A DNA stretch of 64,000 nucleotides, from positions 1,449,681 through 1,513,680 of the forward strand of contig JAHNZQ020003149.1 of assembly GCA_019155205.2 (NCBI GenBank), read 5' to 3'. The DNA comes from Gracilaria vermiculophylla. Lineage: Eukaryota > Rhodophyta > Florideophyceae > Gracilariales > Gracilariaceae. Shown here in pieces: positions 11,782 to 21,253 of the stretch (position 1 is its first letter; the number at the start of each line of letters is the position of its first letter). The notes beneath the pieces are model-generated. The model ran no database searches, was not told the DNA's origin, and saw only the letters and a program-made list of their open reading frames with translations. The position numbers and the translations under genes were made by a program.

Positions 11782-12208
11782 AGGTGAGGGGGTTCTGCTG
11801 TCCGTTTCGGGCGGAGGGTGTGGTCTAATGTTTCGTCACTCTCGTGGAGGGTCGCATTGCGGGATGGTGGGGGGGGGGGCGGGTTCGGCGAAGGGATGCG
11901 TTGACGTCTCTGACGTATCCAGAAGAGCTTGGGATTTAATGGATGAGGTATCCACTACGTAGGCGCCAGTACGCCAGGTGGCGGTTCCGAGACTTGAGGT
12001 GGTGTGGTTCTGCTGAACAAGTGGGCTCGGCATGGGAGGAGGAATATGGGTCCCAACGCGGAGACTAAGGCTTGTACGGAGATAAGATTCGCTTGCACTG
12101 TGGGGTTGTAGAGGGCTGGGATTTGGATGATGTGATTCGATTTTATTCGAATATGAAGAGTTCCTTGCTGCTTCGTCTGTAGTGGTGTTGTGCTTGCGGT
12201 GGTGGAGA

Positions 12209-12291
12209 TAATGGTGGATTATTGTGAGTTGCGAACCCTCCCGACGGGTTTTCAGCAACGTCAGTTTCATCGTCAGTTTCAATTTTTCTGA
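12209..12291 (+). repeat. 83-bp dispersed repeat, copy 1
   Basis: Matches 30451-30533 with one difference (t/a at base 65). It contains an internal 12-nt tandem duplication built on cgtcagtttca. It lies at the 5' end of the copia coding region, so the second copy is probably a copia fragment. Confidence 0.9.
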
Positions 12292-12354
12292 CTTGGAATT
12301 GCAGACTTCCGGCTACCCAACGTTGTTGAAACGGAGAAAATTTGGTAGGGTTTT

Positions 12355-12670
12355 TGTAGTACAGTGGCTCCTACGGAAATATGGTGGTTTGGCCTTAGGG
12401 CATAATATTCCTAAGGAGGGTTCGTAATTTATTAGCTGGGCCACGTGGTGCATAATATTGCCCGCGTGCGCTACAGTATCCTTAAGGTACGGTAGAATTT
12501 ATTCTTTATTTTAGATATTTTATGCAGGTAATTAGCACAGTAGTGCTACCTGCCGAGGCGGGCTCCCGGCTAGATATTTAAGCTGCCGGTTGAGCTCCAC
12601 CTCTGGGGAAGTAAAGACAAGCACCCTGGAGTCTCCTTCTACATTTTCCGGTTGGAGTCTCTTGTCTACT
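12355..12670 (+). repeat. Copia-family LTR, plus orientation
   Basis: Begins TGTAGTACAGTGGCTCC and shares a series of conserved blocks with the minus-strand LTR at 4870-5295. It is inverted relative to the adjacent copia pol, so it does not belong to that element. It is a solo LTR, or the first LTR of an element that continues into the assembly gap. A tatttaag box and CTCCACCTCTGGGG mark the presumed promoter/R region. The right boundary is approximate. Confidence 0.75.
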
Positions 12671-12864
12671 CACGCAGGTTTCTAAGCCGCCGATCCCCAG
12701 GTCGCATCATAGCAGCGCCTGTAGCAGCATTGTCCGTCCAGTGAACCTTCCCCTCCGCTTGGTGTTTGCGGATCCCTTTCAGAATTCCCCCGGCTCGCGA
12801 CAGCGGATACCGGAGACCACCTTTAGGAATACGCGCCTTTGGAGTCACTAAAAACTCCTAACGG
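12671..12864. other. Unassigned ORF fragment before assembly gap
   Basis: The minus strand carries a 60-codon open frame (12666-12848). It is preceded by ttttag and contains gtgagt near its end, so it could be an internal exon. The translated start (KGGLRYPLSRAGGILK) faintly recalls the beginning of a histone H2A fold, but the rest does not continue the family. I do not assign it. Confidence 0.2.
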
Positions 12865-12964
12865 NNNNNNNNNNNNNNNNNNNNNNNNNNNNNNNNNNNN
12901 NNNNNNNNNNNNNNNNNNNNNNNNNNNNNNNNNNNNNNNNNNNNNNNNNNNNNNNNNNNNNNNN
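12865..12964. other. Assembly gap (100 N)
   Basis: A run of exactly 100 N, so the true size is unknown. It follows an LTR and may hide repeat sequence. Confidence 1.
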
Positions 12965-13415
12965 TATTATAAAGAAGACGGTGTACATATCTTTTTGAAA
13001 CGATTCTACATAGACTATGTGCAAAATCTAGTCTACAGTACAGTTTTGGCGCACTTTTGAGGGGTAATATGTTTTTGAAACGCACTGTACCAAGGGTACA
13101 TGTCATTGTGTTTCAAGAAAGAAATGGAGGCCACAGGGATCAACTGTCGCAAGAATTTACGAGGAGGAACAGGTTTCTGTAAAGAACAAAACAATGAATT
13201 GGGTGCACAAGGTATTACATTTGGCTGCTCAACCAATAATTCACCAAGACGTTCTGGCCCACTCTACAGTCAAACTCTGCTTGCCTCCATTCAAATAAAC
13301 TGTTATCGAATTCTTGACTTAGACGTGGATTACACCTACTGATAGTGTGAGAGAAATGATTTCTCATCCAAACTCATTCATTAATGTCTGAAGAAAAAAA
13401 CACACACGATACAGA
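12965..13415. other. Intergenic; possible DDE transposase scrap
   Basis: One plus-strand frame near 13220-13290 reads IIHQDVLAHSTVKLC, reminiscent of the QDNAPAHS motif (second catalytic Asp) of Tc1/mariner transposases, and is followed by stops. Otherwise I see no gene. Two short direct matches of a gtttttgaaacg-like string (about 12989 and 13071) flank the segment after the gap. Confidence 0.3.
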
Positions 13416-16400
13416 CTATGATGATGTTCTGACACTAGCGGTTGCGATCTCTTCCAAGAGTTCTATTACCCGGGCTGGGGACTCCAGGAAATATGACGCA
13501 GATGTGATTGGCGTTCCAACGCGGCATGTGAAAACGCGATTCATTGCTCTGATTCCCATAGACTCGAGTCGCGCGGAATCTTTGAACATATCAAACATTC
13601 CTTCATCCGCCTTATCATCTCCAACACATAAAACGAAATCAATGTATAGAGGTTCCTGCCAGCTATGATGTTCATCCGCATTTGTCTTATTTGTACCCAT
13701 GATGTGCGCCACAGTTCTGCTCACAGCAGTGATCTTGGTGCCAGATTTCGGGCGTACTTTCAACCAACGGCGATGAGGGTCATTAAGAACAACTAGGTTC
13801 AGTCTTTGAAGAAGAAATGACTCTAAATGCTTGAACAAGTCACGGGCTTGCCACCGTCCAAAATCTGTGTCGGAATCGATGTAATGCCAGGTTACAGTTA
13901 CGTCACCATCCTCAATGATGACACCAGGGGTGCGCTCTGCAAAGTGTTGCATAGCCGGCATTACCAGAGCCTTCCAAGACCTCTTTGTGTTGAGATCCCC
14001 ATTTTGTCCACTTTCAGAGCTTGAAACGGAGGTGAACGAATTTGACGTACCCCGATGGTGCCCTTCTTGCAATGGCACAATTTTCTTTTCCTTCCGGGGA
14101 TCGCTGATATCCCACGAGGTTTCGGAAGAATCGAGAGGTGGCAGGGATGAACGCTTTTTTCGCAGATCTTCTTCATTCGTTTGCTGCGGAGGTCGCTTAT
14201 CGTCGATTTCAGCCAGATTTGCTCCCATAGTTAACAAATCAGAAGAACCTTGTTGAGAGCCAACAGAATTCCTAGAGGACTGGAAGTCATGTACAGATGA
14301 TTCTCGAAAAAGTGCCGTCCAGCCCGTGTCACCGGGAGCTCGAAAGAAAGCCCCATCTTCAGCGGCAAGATACACATCAAGATCACCCAGCCATCGCATT
14401 ACCGTACTTGGATCCCGACTGGAGGTGATGAGAACATGATTAAGCGGGCTGGCACGGCGTACACGTTGAATGACATCTATCACACTTTGTGGAGGAGTGC
14501 CAAGTTTGGTAATTGCCTGGAAAGGTACAAGAGTGCCGTCAAGATCCACGACAAAAAGAGCGACTCTGCTGTTCAACTTCGACACAGACCCCTCTGGAGA
14601 CGCACGAGGATCGCTCTTTCCCGGGGGTGACGAAAGATTGTTTCTACAAATTCCGTCCATAGAAGGAGACTTTTGGTCTGATTGAAAAGCAGGAATACGG
14701 ACCGCGGGTCCAAACGTGTTCAGAAGCACATTAGAAAAGTCGGACGGAGAATGAGGAAGAACACTGGAAGCTTGCACCGATCCCATAGAAGATAAGACAT
14801 TAGCAGAAGGGACCGGAGATGACATGGCCCCTAAGCCCAGATACGCATGAACAATGGTAGGAATGTCAAGCACTGGAGTAGCGGCAACGCTGACCGTAAC
14901 ACCCTCGCATTGCTGCAAATCTTCCAGAAAGTTGAGACCCCACAACTTGGCAGTCTGTGTGCTGACATACTTGAACGCAGCGTCATTCCGCAACGTGCGT
15001 TCTTTTTCATCCATGAATAGTGCTTTCTTTATCTGCTCGCACATCATATCTACATTCCATGGATTCACAAGCAACGCAGTGGAGAAAGAGTGCGCGGCGC
15101 CAGCAAACTCGCTAAGAACAAGTGGACCCTTGTACGAAGCTTGTTGACACACAGTCCATTCATGTGGAACCAAGCTCATTCCGTCACGAACTGAGCTAAC
15201 GATGCAAACATGACCGACGCTCATTAATGCAAACAGATCCAAGGGGTCCAATTCCGAGTTAATGTAATGTACAGGGGTGAACGAAAAGGAACCATACATA
15301 GAATTAATGCGACCAATCAATTCATTAACCTGCATCTGCTGTTGTCGGAAGGCTGTAGCACACTGCGCCGGGCGCGGAATCGTAGCGATTTGAATGAACA
15401 CAACCTTGTCCCTCAGCGCCGCGTTCTTAAGCAAGAGCTGTTCAAAGGCCAGCAGTTTGAGGGGAATGCCGCAGAAACTGTCATCAAGTCTATCGACGCC
15501 AACCAATATCCTGAGACCTTCAAAACGCGCGCGCAGCTCAGCAACACGAGATTTGACGGGTTTAGAAGATACATAATTCCTCAGCGCACGAACGTCAATT
15601 CCAGCAGGGTAAATTCCCAGCTCACATCTACGACCAGTGGACGGGTCGGCCTCAATGTAACTCGGAGTTCCGTCAATACCCAAGACTCGGGAGCACGACG
15701 CCACAAATTGCTTTGAGAAATTGTACGAGTAAAAGCCGATGAGATCAGCACCAACGACGCCGCGCAGAATCTCGGTCCTACACGGTAGAATTCGGAATAT
15801 TTCAGCAGATGGGAACGGCGTGTAAAGGAAGAAGCCTATTTTCGCATACCAGATACTCTCGCGCAGCATACTGGGTAAAAGCATGAGATGATAGCCGTGC
15901 ACCCAAATAACATCTCCGTCCTCGTAAACCTCACTGATGGTCTCGACAAAGCGCTGGATGACAATGCGATAGGCAGAAAAGTACTCGTCCAGCTCTGGGC
16001 CCTGTCCCACGCTTTTGTAATCGTAGTGGAATAATCGCCACAGAATGCGTTCGCAAAAAGTGTTGTAGCGTTCCATTATCTCGGGTTCGTCCGGCAGCGA
16101 CACGGCAACACTGCGCGACTCGGTGTGCGCATGGTGACGATCGCGGTTGGAGGGGTACCGCGAGTGGCGTCGCTTGCGGTACGTCTGCTCGACGAAAGGC
16201 TCGTCAAAGGCGACGGAGCGATCCGAGGGAGGTTGAAACGATGGGGCCGAGGGCGTAGTGGGAGAAGGAGGAGAGGTGGGATTGACGGCACCAACCCACA
16301 CAAAAGGGATGTTGACCGCATTCTGGAGCGTGAACATGGCTTTCGGCGGCAGGGCATGGTCAAAAGACTGGTGCGGGGCCGAGGATCGATCCCGAGCGCT

Positions 16401-16850
16401 GGGAAGACGTAAACTAACACTTATGACGCGGTGGCGCAGTGGCTTCTCCGAAGCAGAGGGCAGCTTGCTGAGAGGCGCGGGCGCGAGCTCGGCAGCAAAG
16501 TCGTCGCCCAAGGATGAGATGCGGCGCAAACGGCGGTTGCGGCGCAATGCCAGGCGCTGACGGGCGAGACGCAGCTGGTTGCGCACGGTTTGAATCTCAT
16601 CGAGGAGCTCGGACTCGGCGGAGCGCAGGTATGCGCGGTCGGCATCAAGACCGCCGGCAGGGCGGAGCAACGGCTGCGATGGGAAAGGGGCGGTGAGCAA
16701 CGGAGACGTCGGGGCGGTGAGGGCCTCCAGCAGGGCAGACTGAGAGGGGGTGGGGGGGGTGGACGGCGCTGAGGACGGGCTGGAGGGCGACAGGCGCGGG
16801 TGCGCGGCCGAGTACGGCAGCCGCGGCGACGAGGAGCGCGCGGCGGACAT
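13416..16850 (-). CDS. TPS: Trehalose-6-phosphate synthase/phosphatase, fused (class II-like)
   Basis: A single-exon 1144-aa protein. An N-terminal Ser/Pro/Arg-rich region (1-130) precedes a GT20 synthase-like domain (about 135-700) and an HAD trehalose-6-phosphate phosphatase domain (about 760-1130). Synthase motifs are recognisable (GYHLMLLPSMLR about 319, YPAGID, RDGMSLVPHEW about 554). However, the catalytic Asp of the VHDYHL motif is Gly319, and the sugar-phosphate-binding Arg/Lys loop is altered (VDRLDDSFCGIP, about 454). The phosphatase domain keeps DLDGT (about 767) and GDDKADEGMF (about 1081), the HAD Asp motifs. By analogy with plant class II TPS it may be a phosphatase or regulatory protein rather than a synthase. 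GC content falls strongly from the 5' to the 3' end. Confidence 0.93.
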   Translation of the reverse strand: MSAARSSSPRLPYSAAHPRLSPSSPSSAPSTPPTPSQSALLEALTAPTSPLLTAPFPSQPLLRPAGGLDADRAYLRSAESELLDEIQTVRNQLRLARQRLALRRNRRLRRISSLGDDFAAELAPAPLSKLPSASEKPLRHRVISVSLRLPSARDRSSAPHQSFDHALPPKAMFTLQNAVNIPFVWVGAVNPTSPPSPTTPSAPSFQPPSDRSVAFDEPFVEQTYRKRRHSRYPSNRDRHHAHTESRSVAVSLPDEPEIMERYNTFCERILWRLFHYDYKSVGQGPELDEYFSAYRIVIQRFVETISEVYEDGDVIWVHGYHLMLLPSMLRESIWYAKIGFFLYTPFPSAEIFRILPCRTEILRGVVGADLIGFYSYNFSKQFVASCSRVLGIDGTPSYIEADPSTGRRCELGIYPAGIDVRALRNYVSSKPVKSRVAELRARFEGLRILVGVDRLDDSFCGIPLKLLAFEQLLLKNAALRDKVVFIQIATIPRPAQCATAFRQQQMQVNELIGRINSMYGSFSFTPVHYINSELDPLDLFALMSVGHVCIVSSVRDGMSLVPHEWTVCQQASYKGPLVLSEFAGAAHSFSTALLVNPWNVDMMCEQIKKALFMDEKERTLRNDAAFKYVSTQTAKLWGLNFLEDLQQCEGVTVSVAATPVLDIPTIVHAYLGLGAMSSPVPSANVLSSMGSVQASSVLPHSPSDFSNVLLNTFGPAVRIPAFQSDQKSPSMDGICRNNLSSPPGKSDPRASPEGSVSKLNSRVALFVVDLDGTLVPFQAITKLGTPPQSVIDVIQRVRRASPLNHVLITSSRDPSTVMRWLGDLDVYLAAEDGAFFRAPGDTGWTALFRESSVHDFQSSRNSVGSQQGSSDLLTMGANLAEIDDKRPPQQTNEEDLRKKRSSLPPLDSSETSWDISDPRKEKKIVPLQEGHHRGTSNSFTSVSSSESGQNGDLNTKRSWKALVMPAMQHFAERTPGVIIEDGDVTVTWHYIDSDTDFGRWQARDLFKHLESFLLQRLNLVVLNDPHRRWLKVRPKSGTKITAVSRTVAHIMGTNKTNADEHHSWQEPLYIDFVLCVGDDKADEGMFDMFKDSARLESMGIRAMNRVFTCRVGTPITSASYFLESPARVIELLEEIATASVRTSS

Positions 16851-17285
16851 GACGGCGCGGCGAGACCGCCGCGCACAGGCGCGATTTCGCTCGGGCAGTG
16901 CTCGTGGCGGCGCTTATGTGAGGTGGCGCCCCGCGCAGCAACGCCGCAGCTGCGGCCAATATCGAGGCGCCACGCCACGGTTGGCACGAAGACGCGTGGC
17001 CACGTGACGCACACGGCGCACGATGCAATCTGAGCGTGTCCTGCGGATCTTCCAGCGTGGCAGCATAGGAGCGTGCGCCGCGCCATGATGGCGCGCTTTA
17101 AGAGCGCTACCGAGGTGGTGGCGGTAGTCGCCCCGCGCCATCGTCAGCATTCGTCGCGGACCGGCGCTGACGGCTGTCGCCGCCCCGCTTCCATTGCCCT
17201 CCATTGCCCTCCATCGCCGTGGACGGTCGCCGCGGGCCGCCGCCGCCCACTCACACACGCCACCACCATCGCCGTCAGCGGCGCC
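16851..17285. promoter_or_regulatory. Divergent promoter region, TPS and AlgH-like
   Basis: 435 bp of GC-rich DNA between two divergent start codons. No clear TATA box. Upstream in-frame ATGs for the AlgH-like gene occur at 17085 and 17088, so the boundary could shift. Confidence 0.4.
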
Positions 17286-18062
17286 ATGGCCACCGATGCG
17301 TTCGTGCCCTCCGCGCCGCTGCGCGCGCCGCGCCGCTGGCGCGCGCGGCCGGCGCTGAGCGCGCGCTCGGCACCGCGGCTGTCGGCCGCGCCGGCCGACT
17401 TGCCCACGCCGTCCGAGACGCCGTCCACGCCCGACTGGCGCGCCTTCCGCGCGCTGCTCGCCGTGCGCCACCGCCTCAACCGCGCGCCCACGCACCACGC
17501 CGACGCCGCGCTGCCGCTGTGGGCGCAGCGGCAGCCGCACGTGGAGCGCGGCGCCGTGCTGGTGGCCGCGCGCCACTACCGCTGGCAGCCGGCGTTCAGC
17601 CATCTGTCGCGCGCCGTCATCCTGCTCACCGACGTGTCGCACACGCGCGTGTGCGGGCTGCTGCTGAACCGGCCCACCAACTACACGGTGCGCCATCACC
17701 GCTCCGTGCTGGCGCGCGTGGGGCCGCACTTTGGCGACAACGTGGTGCACCTGGGCGGCGACTGCTCCACGGGCTCGCTGGAGGTGCTGCACGCGCTGCC
17801 GCCCGGTGTGTGCGCCGGCGCGTCGCAGGTAGTGCCCGGTGTTTTCCGCGGCGGCTTCAACGCCAGTCGCCAGCTGGTCAGCAGCGGGGTGCAACCGGCG
17901 GACGCGTTTCGCTTTTTGGTGGCGTACTCGCAGTGGACGAGTGACACGCTGCGCGCCGAGATGGACCGTGGGGCGTGGATCACGGTGAGCTGCTCACCGT
18001 CGCTGCTGCTGCAGCGTGACACGCACAACCTGTGGGATACCATCATGCGCATGATCTCGTAG
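17286..18062 (+). CDS. AlgH/YqgE (UPF0301, DUF179) family protein, probably plastid
   Basis: 258 aa. Family hallmarks are LLTDVSHTRVCGLLLNRPT (the bacterial GAxGLVLNRP region), VHLGGDCSTGSLEVLH (GGPV...LH) and FLVAYSQWTSDTLRAEMDRGAWITV, which matches the G-Y-x-W-x2-QL-E-E-x6-W-x3 region. The N-terminus (MATDAFVPSAPL, then Arg/Ala/Ser-rich to about residue 45) looks like a plastid transit peptide with a Phe near the start, as in red-alga-type plastids. The biochemical role of the family is unknown. I chose this ATG because translation then starts directly at the transit-like sequence. The frame is also open upstream to 17073. Confidence 0.8.
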   Translation: MATDAFVPSAPLRAPRRWRARPALSARSAPRLSAAPADLPTPSETPSTPDWRAFRALLAVRHRLNRAPTHHADAALPLWAQRQPHVERGAVLVAARHYRWQPAFSHLSRAVILLTDVSHTRVCGLLLNRPTNYTVRHHRSVLARVGPHFGDNVVHLGGDCSTGSLEVLHALPPGVCAGASQVVPGVFRGGFNASRQLVSSGVQPADAFRFLVAYSQWTSDTLRAEMDRGAWITVSCSPSLLLQRDTHNLWDTIMRMIS

Positions 18063-18511
18063 ACACTCGGCGTTAAAATCTGTAACACTAGTTGAGCAAG
18101 CAAGGAGCGCTGCACCAAGGTGCAGTGCAGTAGCGCCAAGATGTGGGCAGCGACACGCTCGGCAGCGGCCGCACACTTGTACATGATTCACTTTTTCAAA
18201 GTACGCAGGGTAGGAGCCGCAGGACAAAGACCGAGAAAAACGCGTGTCCCTGCGGAGGTACAGATAACGGTAATTGGGCCACGCGCGCGTTTACAGTGCG
18301 CGCCACAGGCGCACGCATGTGCCAGCAGCCTCAAAGTCGTCGGGCAGCTCATACAACGGACATGACGCCATCCGGTGCACCTCCGCGGTGGACGGTGGCC
18401 AATGTCAGCCTGCGCGGCGCGCACATGTGGCAGCTTTATTCAGTTTGACGCAAAAGGTGCTGTCGGTCGGAAAGTAAGGGTCAGACAGAGTAAGGGCGGC
18501 GGGCGACGGCC
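18063..18511. other. Convergent 3' region, no gene recognised
   Basis: Short overlapping frames in all directions without family resemblance; the 3' flanks of two convergent genes. Confidence 0.4.
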
Positions 18512-19144
18512 TCATGGCCGCACGCTCCCCAGCTTGTTTGGCGAGGAGCGTACGTGCGGCATCGCCGCACACGACGCGCGCGAGCGCGCCAGGCCATGCG
18601 CGTCCAGCGACGTTGCGGACGCGCTTGGTTGCATGGCGCGCTTGTGCGAGGCAGATCGACGCATCCACGCGGCCGCCGCCGGCATGGGGCGCGCAGCGCC
18701 GCGCGCGGGCGCGGCGACGGGCACGTCGGCGGCCAGCTGGCGCACCACGAGCTTGTCCGGCACGGCGCACACGCCGAGGTAATGCGACAGCAACACAAAC
18801 ACGTCCTGCGCGTCGCTGATGGACGTGGAGCGCACCATGGCGTGGATGCGCCCCTGTTTGAGCAAGCGCTCAATTTCGTGCAGCGTGCGGCGCTGCCAGT
18901 CGGACGACGCGGCCTTGGCCATCTTGTGCCAGTCGCCGGTCAGGCGTCTGGTGGCGACGAGGGCGTTCTTGTACGCGTGGCGGCTGAGTATGCGCATGGG
19001 AGAAGTCTCAAAGGCGACCACGCGCGCGGCGGCAACGTTGTGGCGCAGCAAAGCGTTGAGGTTGTCGGGCGTCACATCGGGGGCGAAGCAAAGCGGCGAG
19101 CGCGCGCGGCGCACGCGGACCGACTCGGAGCGCAGCGCGTACAT
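18512..19144 (-). CDS. Hypothetical protein, 210 aa
   Basis: I do not recognise this gene. The region 20-130 looks like a real globular, mostly helical domain: it has normal composition, with segments such as NLNALLRHNVAAARVVAFE, WHKMAKAASSDWQRRTLHEI and DAQDVFVLLSHYLGV. The C-terminal 80 residues are Ala/Arg/Ser-rich and probably disordered. There is no signal peptide or membrane segment. The frame is open further upstream, but there the translation becomes a low-complexity His/Arg repeat encoded by a GTCGGTGGC minisatellite, so I start at the Met after it. Confidence 0.5.
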   Translation of the reverse strand: MYALRSESVRVRRARSPLCFAPDVTPDNLNALLRHNVAAARVVAFETSPMRILSRHAYKNALVATRRLTGDWHKMAKAASSDWQRRTLHEIERLLKQGRIHAMVRSTSISDAQDVFVLLSHYLGVCAVPDKLVVRQLAADVPVAAPARGAARPMPAAAAWMRRSASHKRAMQPSASATSLDAHGLARSRASCAAMPHVRSSPNKLGSVRP

Positions 19145-19805
19145 GCCGGCCGAGCGCGGGCGTCGGTGGCGTCGGCAGCGTCGGTGGCGTCGGCAGTGCC
19201 GGTGGCGTCGGTGGCGTCGGTGGCGCGGGCAACGCGAGTGGTCGCACGCGAGAGAGACGGCGAGCTTTAAGTAGCAGCCGGTGGAGAGCGGCGGGCAGCG
19301 CGCGTAGCGCGAGTTCAATTCAAGATGGCGCCAGGTGCACTTGTCCAATGAGCGGCCGCGCACCGCCGCATCGTGGCGCCTCCGCGTGCCACCGCCGGCC
19401 GGCCGGCCGTCCCATGCAGCCCGCTCGCTGCGCACGCGCCGCGCATCCGCCGCGAGCGCCCTCCGCGTGGCGTCTTCGCATCGTGGCCGCGTGGCCGCGT
19501 GGCCCCGTGGCATCTGCGAGCACACCGTCGATACTTAAGCGCCGACGCGCCGCGACGCCTCCGGCGCGTGATCATCTCTGATCTTCACGTTCTTGCGCAA
19601 AGGAAATTGCCTGCTCCATGACGCTTTGCGGAGAGTCGGCATTGCCAGTTGCAATCTACCTATCGAACGTGTCTGTCCTTTGCGACGGCAATTTTTGTTT
19701 CCCCCAATCGTCTCCCCACTTACGTCTTCTGTGTCTCTTGTTCCGCAGGTCAACTCGTCAAAACGTCAGAGTCCTCGCCGCCTTGGCCCTGACGGCTCTT
19801 TTAGT
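19145..19805. other. Intergenic with GTCGGTGGC minisatellite
   Basis: Plus-strand 19165-19232 is an imperfect tandem array of a 9-nt unit (gtcggtggc and variants such as gtcggcagc, gtgccggtggc). The rest is GC-rich DNA with no gene-like frame, falling in GC towards the RPN12 stop codon. Confidence 0.6.
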
Positions 19806-20768
19806 TTAGATAATTTGTTCCAGTTCTCGCGCGTACTGCAAGCACCTCGTAATAAAGTCTTCCGACCGAACCTGGTCGATTGCCGCGCTCACCTCCTCCT
19901 GATCCGCAAAACTGATCATTCCGCCCTTCACGCTCCACCCCTTCTGTGTGCAGAACTGCACCAGCTCCTCCTCGCTGCCGATCGACAACATCCGCTGCGC
20001 CGACGCGCAGCTCAGCTGCGTGTAGGCCCGCTCACAGCACGCCGCAATCTCCTCGCGAACCGTGATCATCAGCATGTCCACGAACAGGTTGAACGACGCG
20101 TCCGGCGCCGCGATCTTCTCCTCGCGGAGCTTGGAATACGAGCCTTCCATCAGGTAGTTCTCAAGCCGCAGTGGGTAGCTGATGTTCTTGTCGCTGCGCG
20201 CCGACGGCGGGATCACCTCCAGTTCCGTGTGGAATTCCGCAATGCGGTTCTGCGCCATCAGCCGCAACAGGTTCAGCCCGAGGATCAGGTTCTGCCGGCT
20301 CGACTGCGGGATCACCCCGGCATAGTCCACGTAGTACGTCTTCACCTGCGCCACATGCCGCTCGAACGATACGTCGTCTTCCTGCTTCACGCTCAGCAAA
20401 GTGGCCAGCTCGTACACATCTCGCGCCAGCGTAATGTCTCTGCGCCATCCTTTTGCGGTCAGTACTTGTCTTGCGTCCGGGCGCCACGCTCGCCTGGCAC
20501 GCCGCTGCGTTCGCGTGCGCCAACTTACGGAATCGCCGATGCCGTCACCTGTGTCGCTGGCGCCAGGCCGGGGAGCGTTGTCAACGCAATCTTCCCACGA
20601 ACGTCACCGTCAGTACCGCGCCTGAGACGCTGCCGTCGGGCGCTCAATGCCGGCGCACGCCTGACGTACCTTCAGTTCGGTCAGGAGCGCAGCGCTTGAC
20701 TGCAGGTCGCTGCCGCCTTGCAGCTGCTTCTCCAGCATTTCAATCTTCGCCCTGATATTCCCGGCCAT
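19806..20768 (-). CDS. RPN12: 26S proteasome regulatory subunit RPN12/PSMD8
   Basis: Three exons on the minus strand: 20768-20670, 20590-20529 and 20439-19806. All GT-AG junctions keep frame and give a 264-aa protein. Recognisable family segments are QVKTYYVDYAGVIPQSS, LGLNLLRLMAQNRIAEFHTE, LENYLMEGSYSKL and the PCI-like tail VREEIAACCERAYTQL, all aligning by eye with human PSMD8. RPN12 is a lid subunit of the 19S regulator; its C-terminal helix inserts during proteasome assembly. It is slightly short compared with human isoforms. The second acceptor is purine-rich and less certain. Confidence 0.92.
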
Positions 20769-21253
20769 TGCGAAAGGCGCTGCGAGCAGCTGATTCTCAC
20801 CCTGCGCACGCTGAGATGGAGCTGAGGTGCCCCACGATATGTACACGACTTGTGCTGCGGCAGTTGTAGGGCTCTGTCCCGCCGTTGTAGGGATAGGCGT
20901 CGAGGCAGCACAAGGCGTGGAGGACAGCATTTCCGCCCCCAAAACGTCGAGCTTTTTTTTCGATTTGAAATGCGCCATTCAACGGTGCAAATCTGAAGCG
21001 GATCCGGTCCATCGTCAACAGCGCTGCATCGATCGATCGACGCGCACCGCCGGACTGGCCGCACCTTCTCTGCGTCATCTCGGAACCGCGGAACGCTCGC
21101 CCTTCTGTTCGTGCTCCCACAACACCTCTGGCGTTTTTTTGCAACGTCGACGATACGAATCAGTGCCAGTTGAAGAGGTTACGGTTGAAACAAGCGTTTT
21201 ATTTCACATCACCGTGCCCATCAAGCCAGTATAGAAAACCAATGTGAAGCAAA
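20769..21253. other. Divergent region, RPN12 and LepA
   Basis: 485 bp between divergent starts. A minus-strand frame runs upstream of the RPN12 Met in frame, to an ATG at 20978, but its translation has no family resemblance and I treat it as leader. No TATA box is evident. Confidence 0.35.

Larger units (their letters stand above)
8985..12340 (-). mobile_element. Decayed Ty1/copia retrotransposon (pol)
   Basis: Minus-strand frames follow copia order: protease region, integrase, RT, RNase H. 11836-12282 contains WRTGAYVVDTSS, a protease-like segment. 11245-11781 is integrase, with DFHRWHLILNHIS, SSDICGP and TDNAKQYL; the final Glu region continues in another frame below 11245. RT is at 10207-10671, and the YxDD region falls at about 10130-10170. 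RNase H runs through DADYAGDPATRKTT (about 9600-9660) and CEAEYISA (about 9480-9520). The end reads NTADICTKTF, typical of the copia Pol C-terminus, near 9220. Frameshifts occur throughout. No own LTR pair was recognised. Confidence 0.85.

Noticed and set aside
12666..12848. Minus-strand ORF with KGGLRYPLSRAGGILK, like the start of histone H2A
   Set aside because: Only a short stretch matches; the H2A acidic patch and central helix are absent, and the frame sits between an LTR and an assembly gap. Flanking splice-like signals are weak evidence.
12965..13415. Tc1/mariner transposase copy after the gap
   Set aside because: Only one weak motif (HQDVLAHS) and many stops; not enough to call an element.
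17204..17944. Alternative-frame 246-codon ORF within the AlgH-like gene
   Set aside because: Ala/Arg/Pro shadow in GC-rich DNA; the other frame has AlgH motifs.
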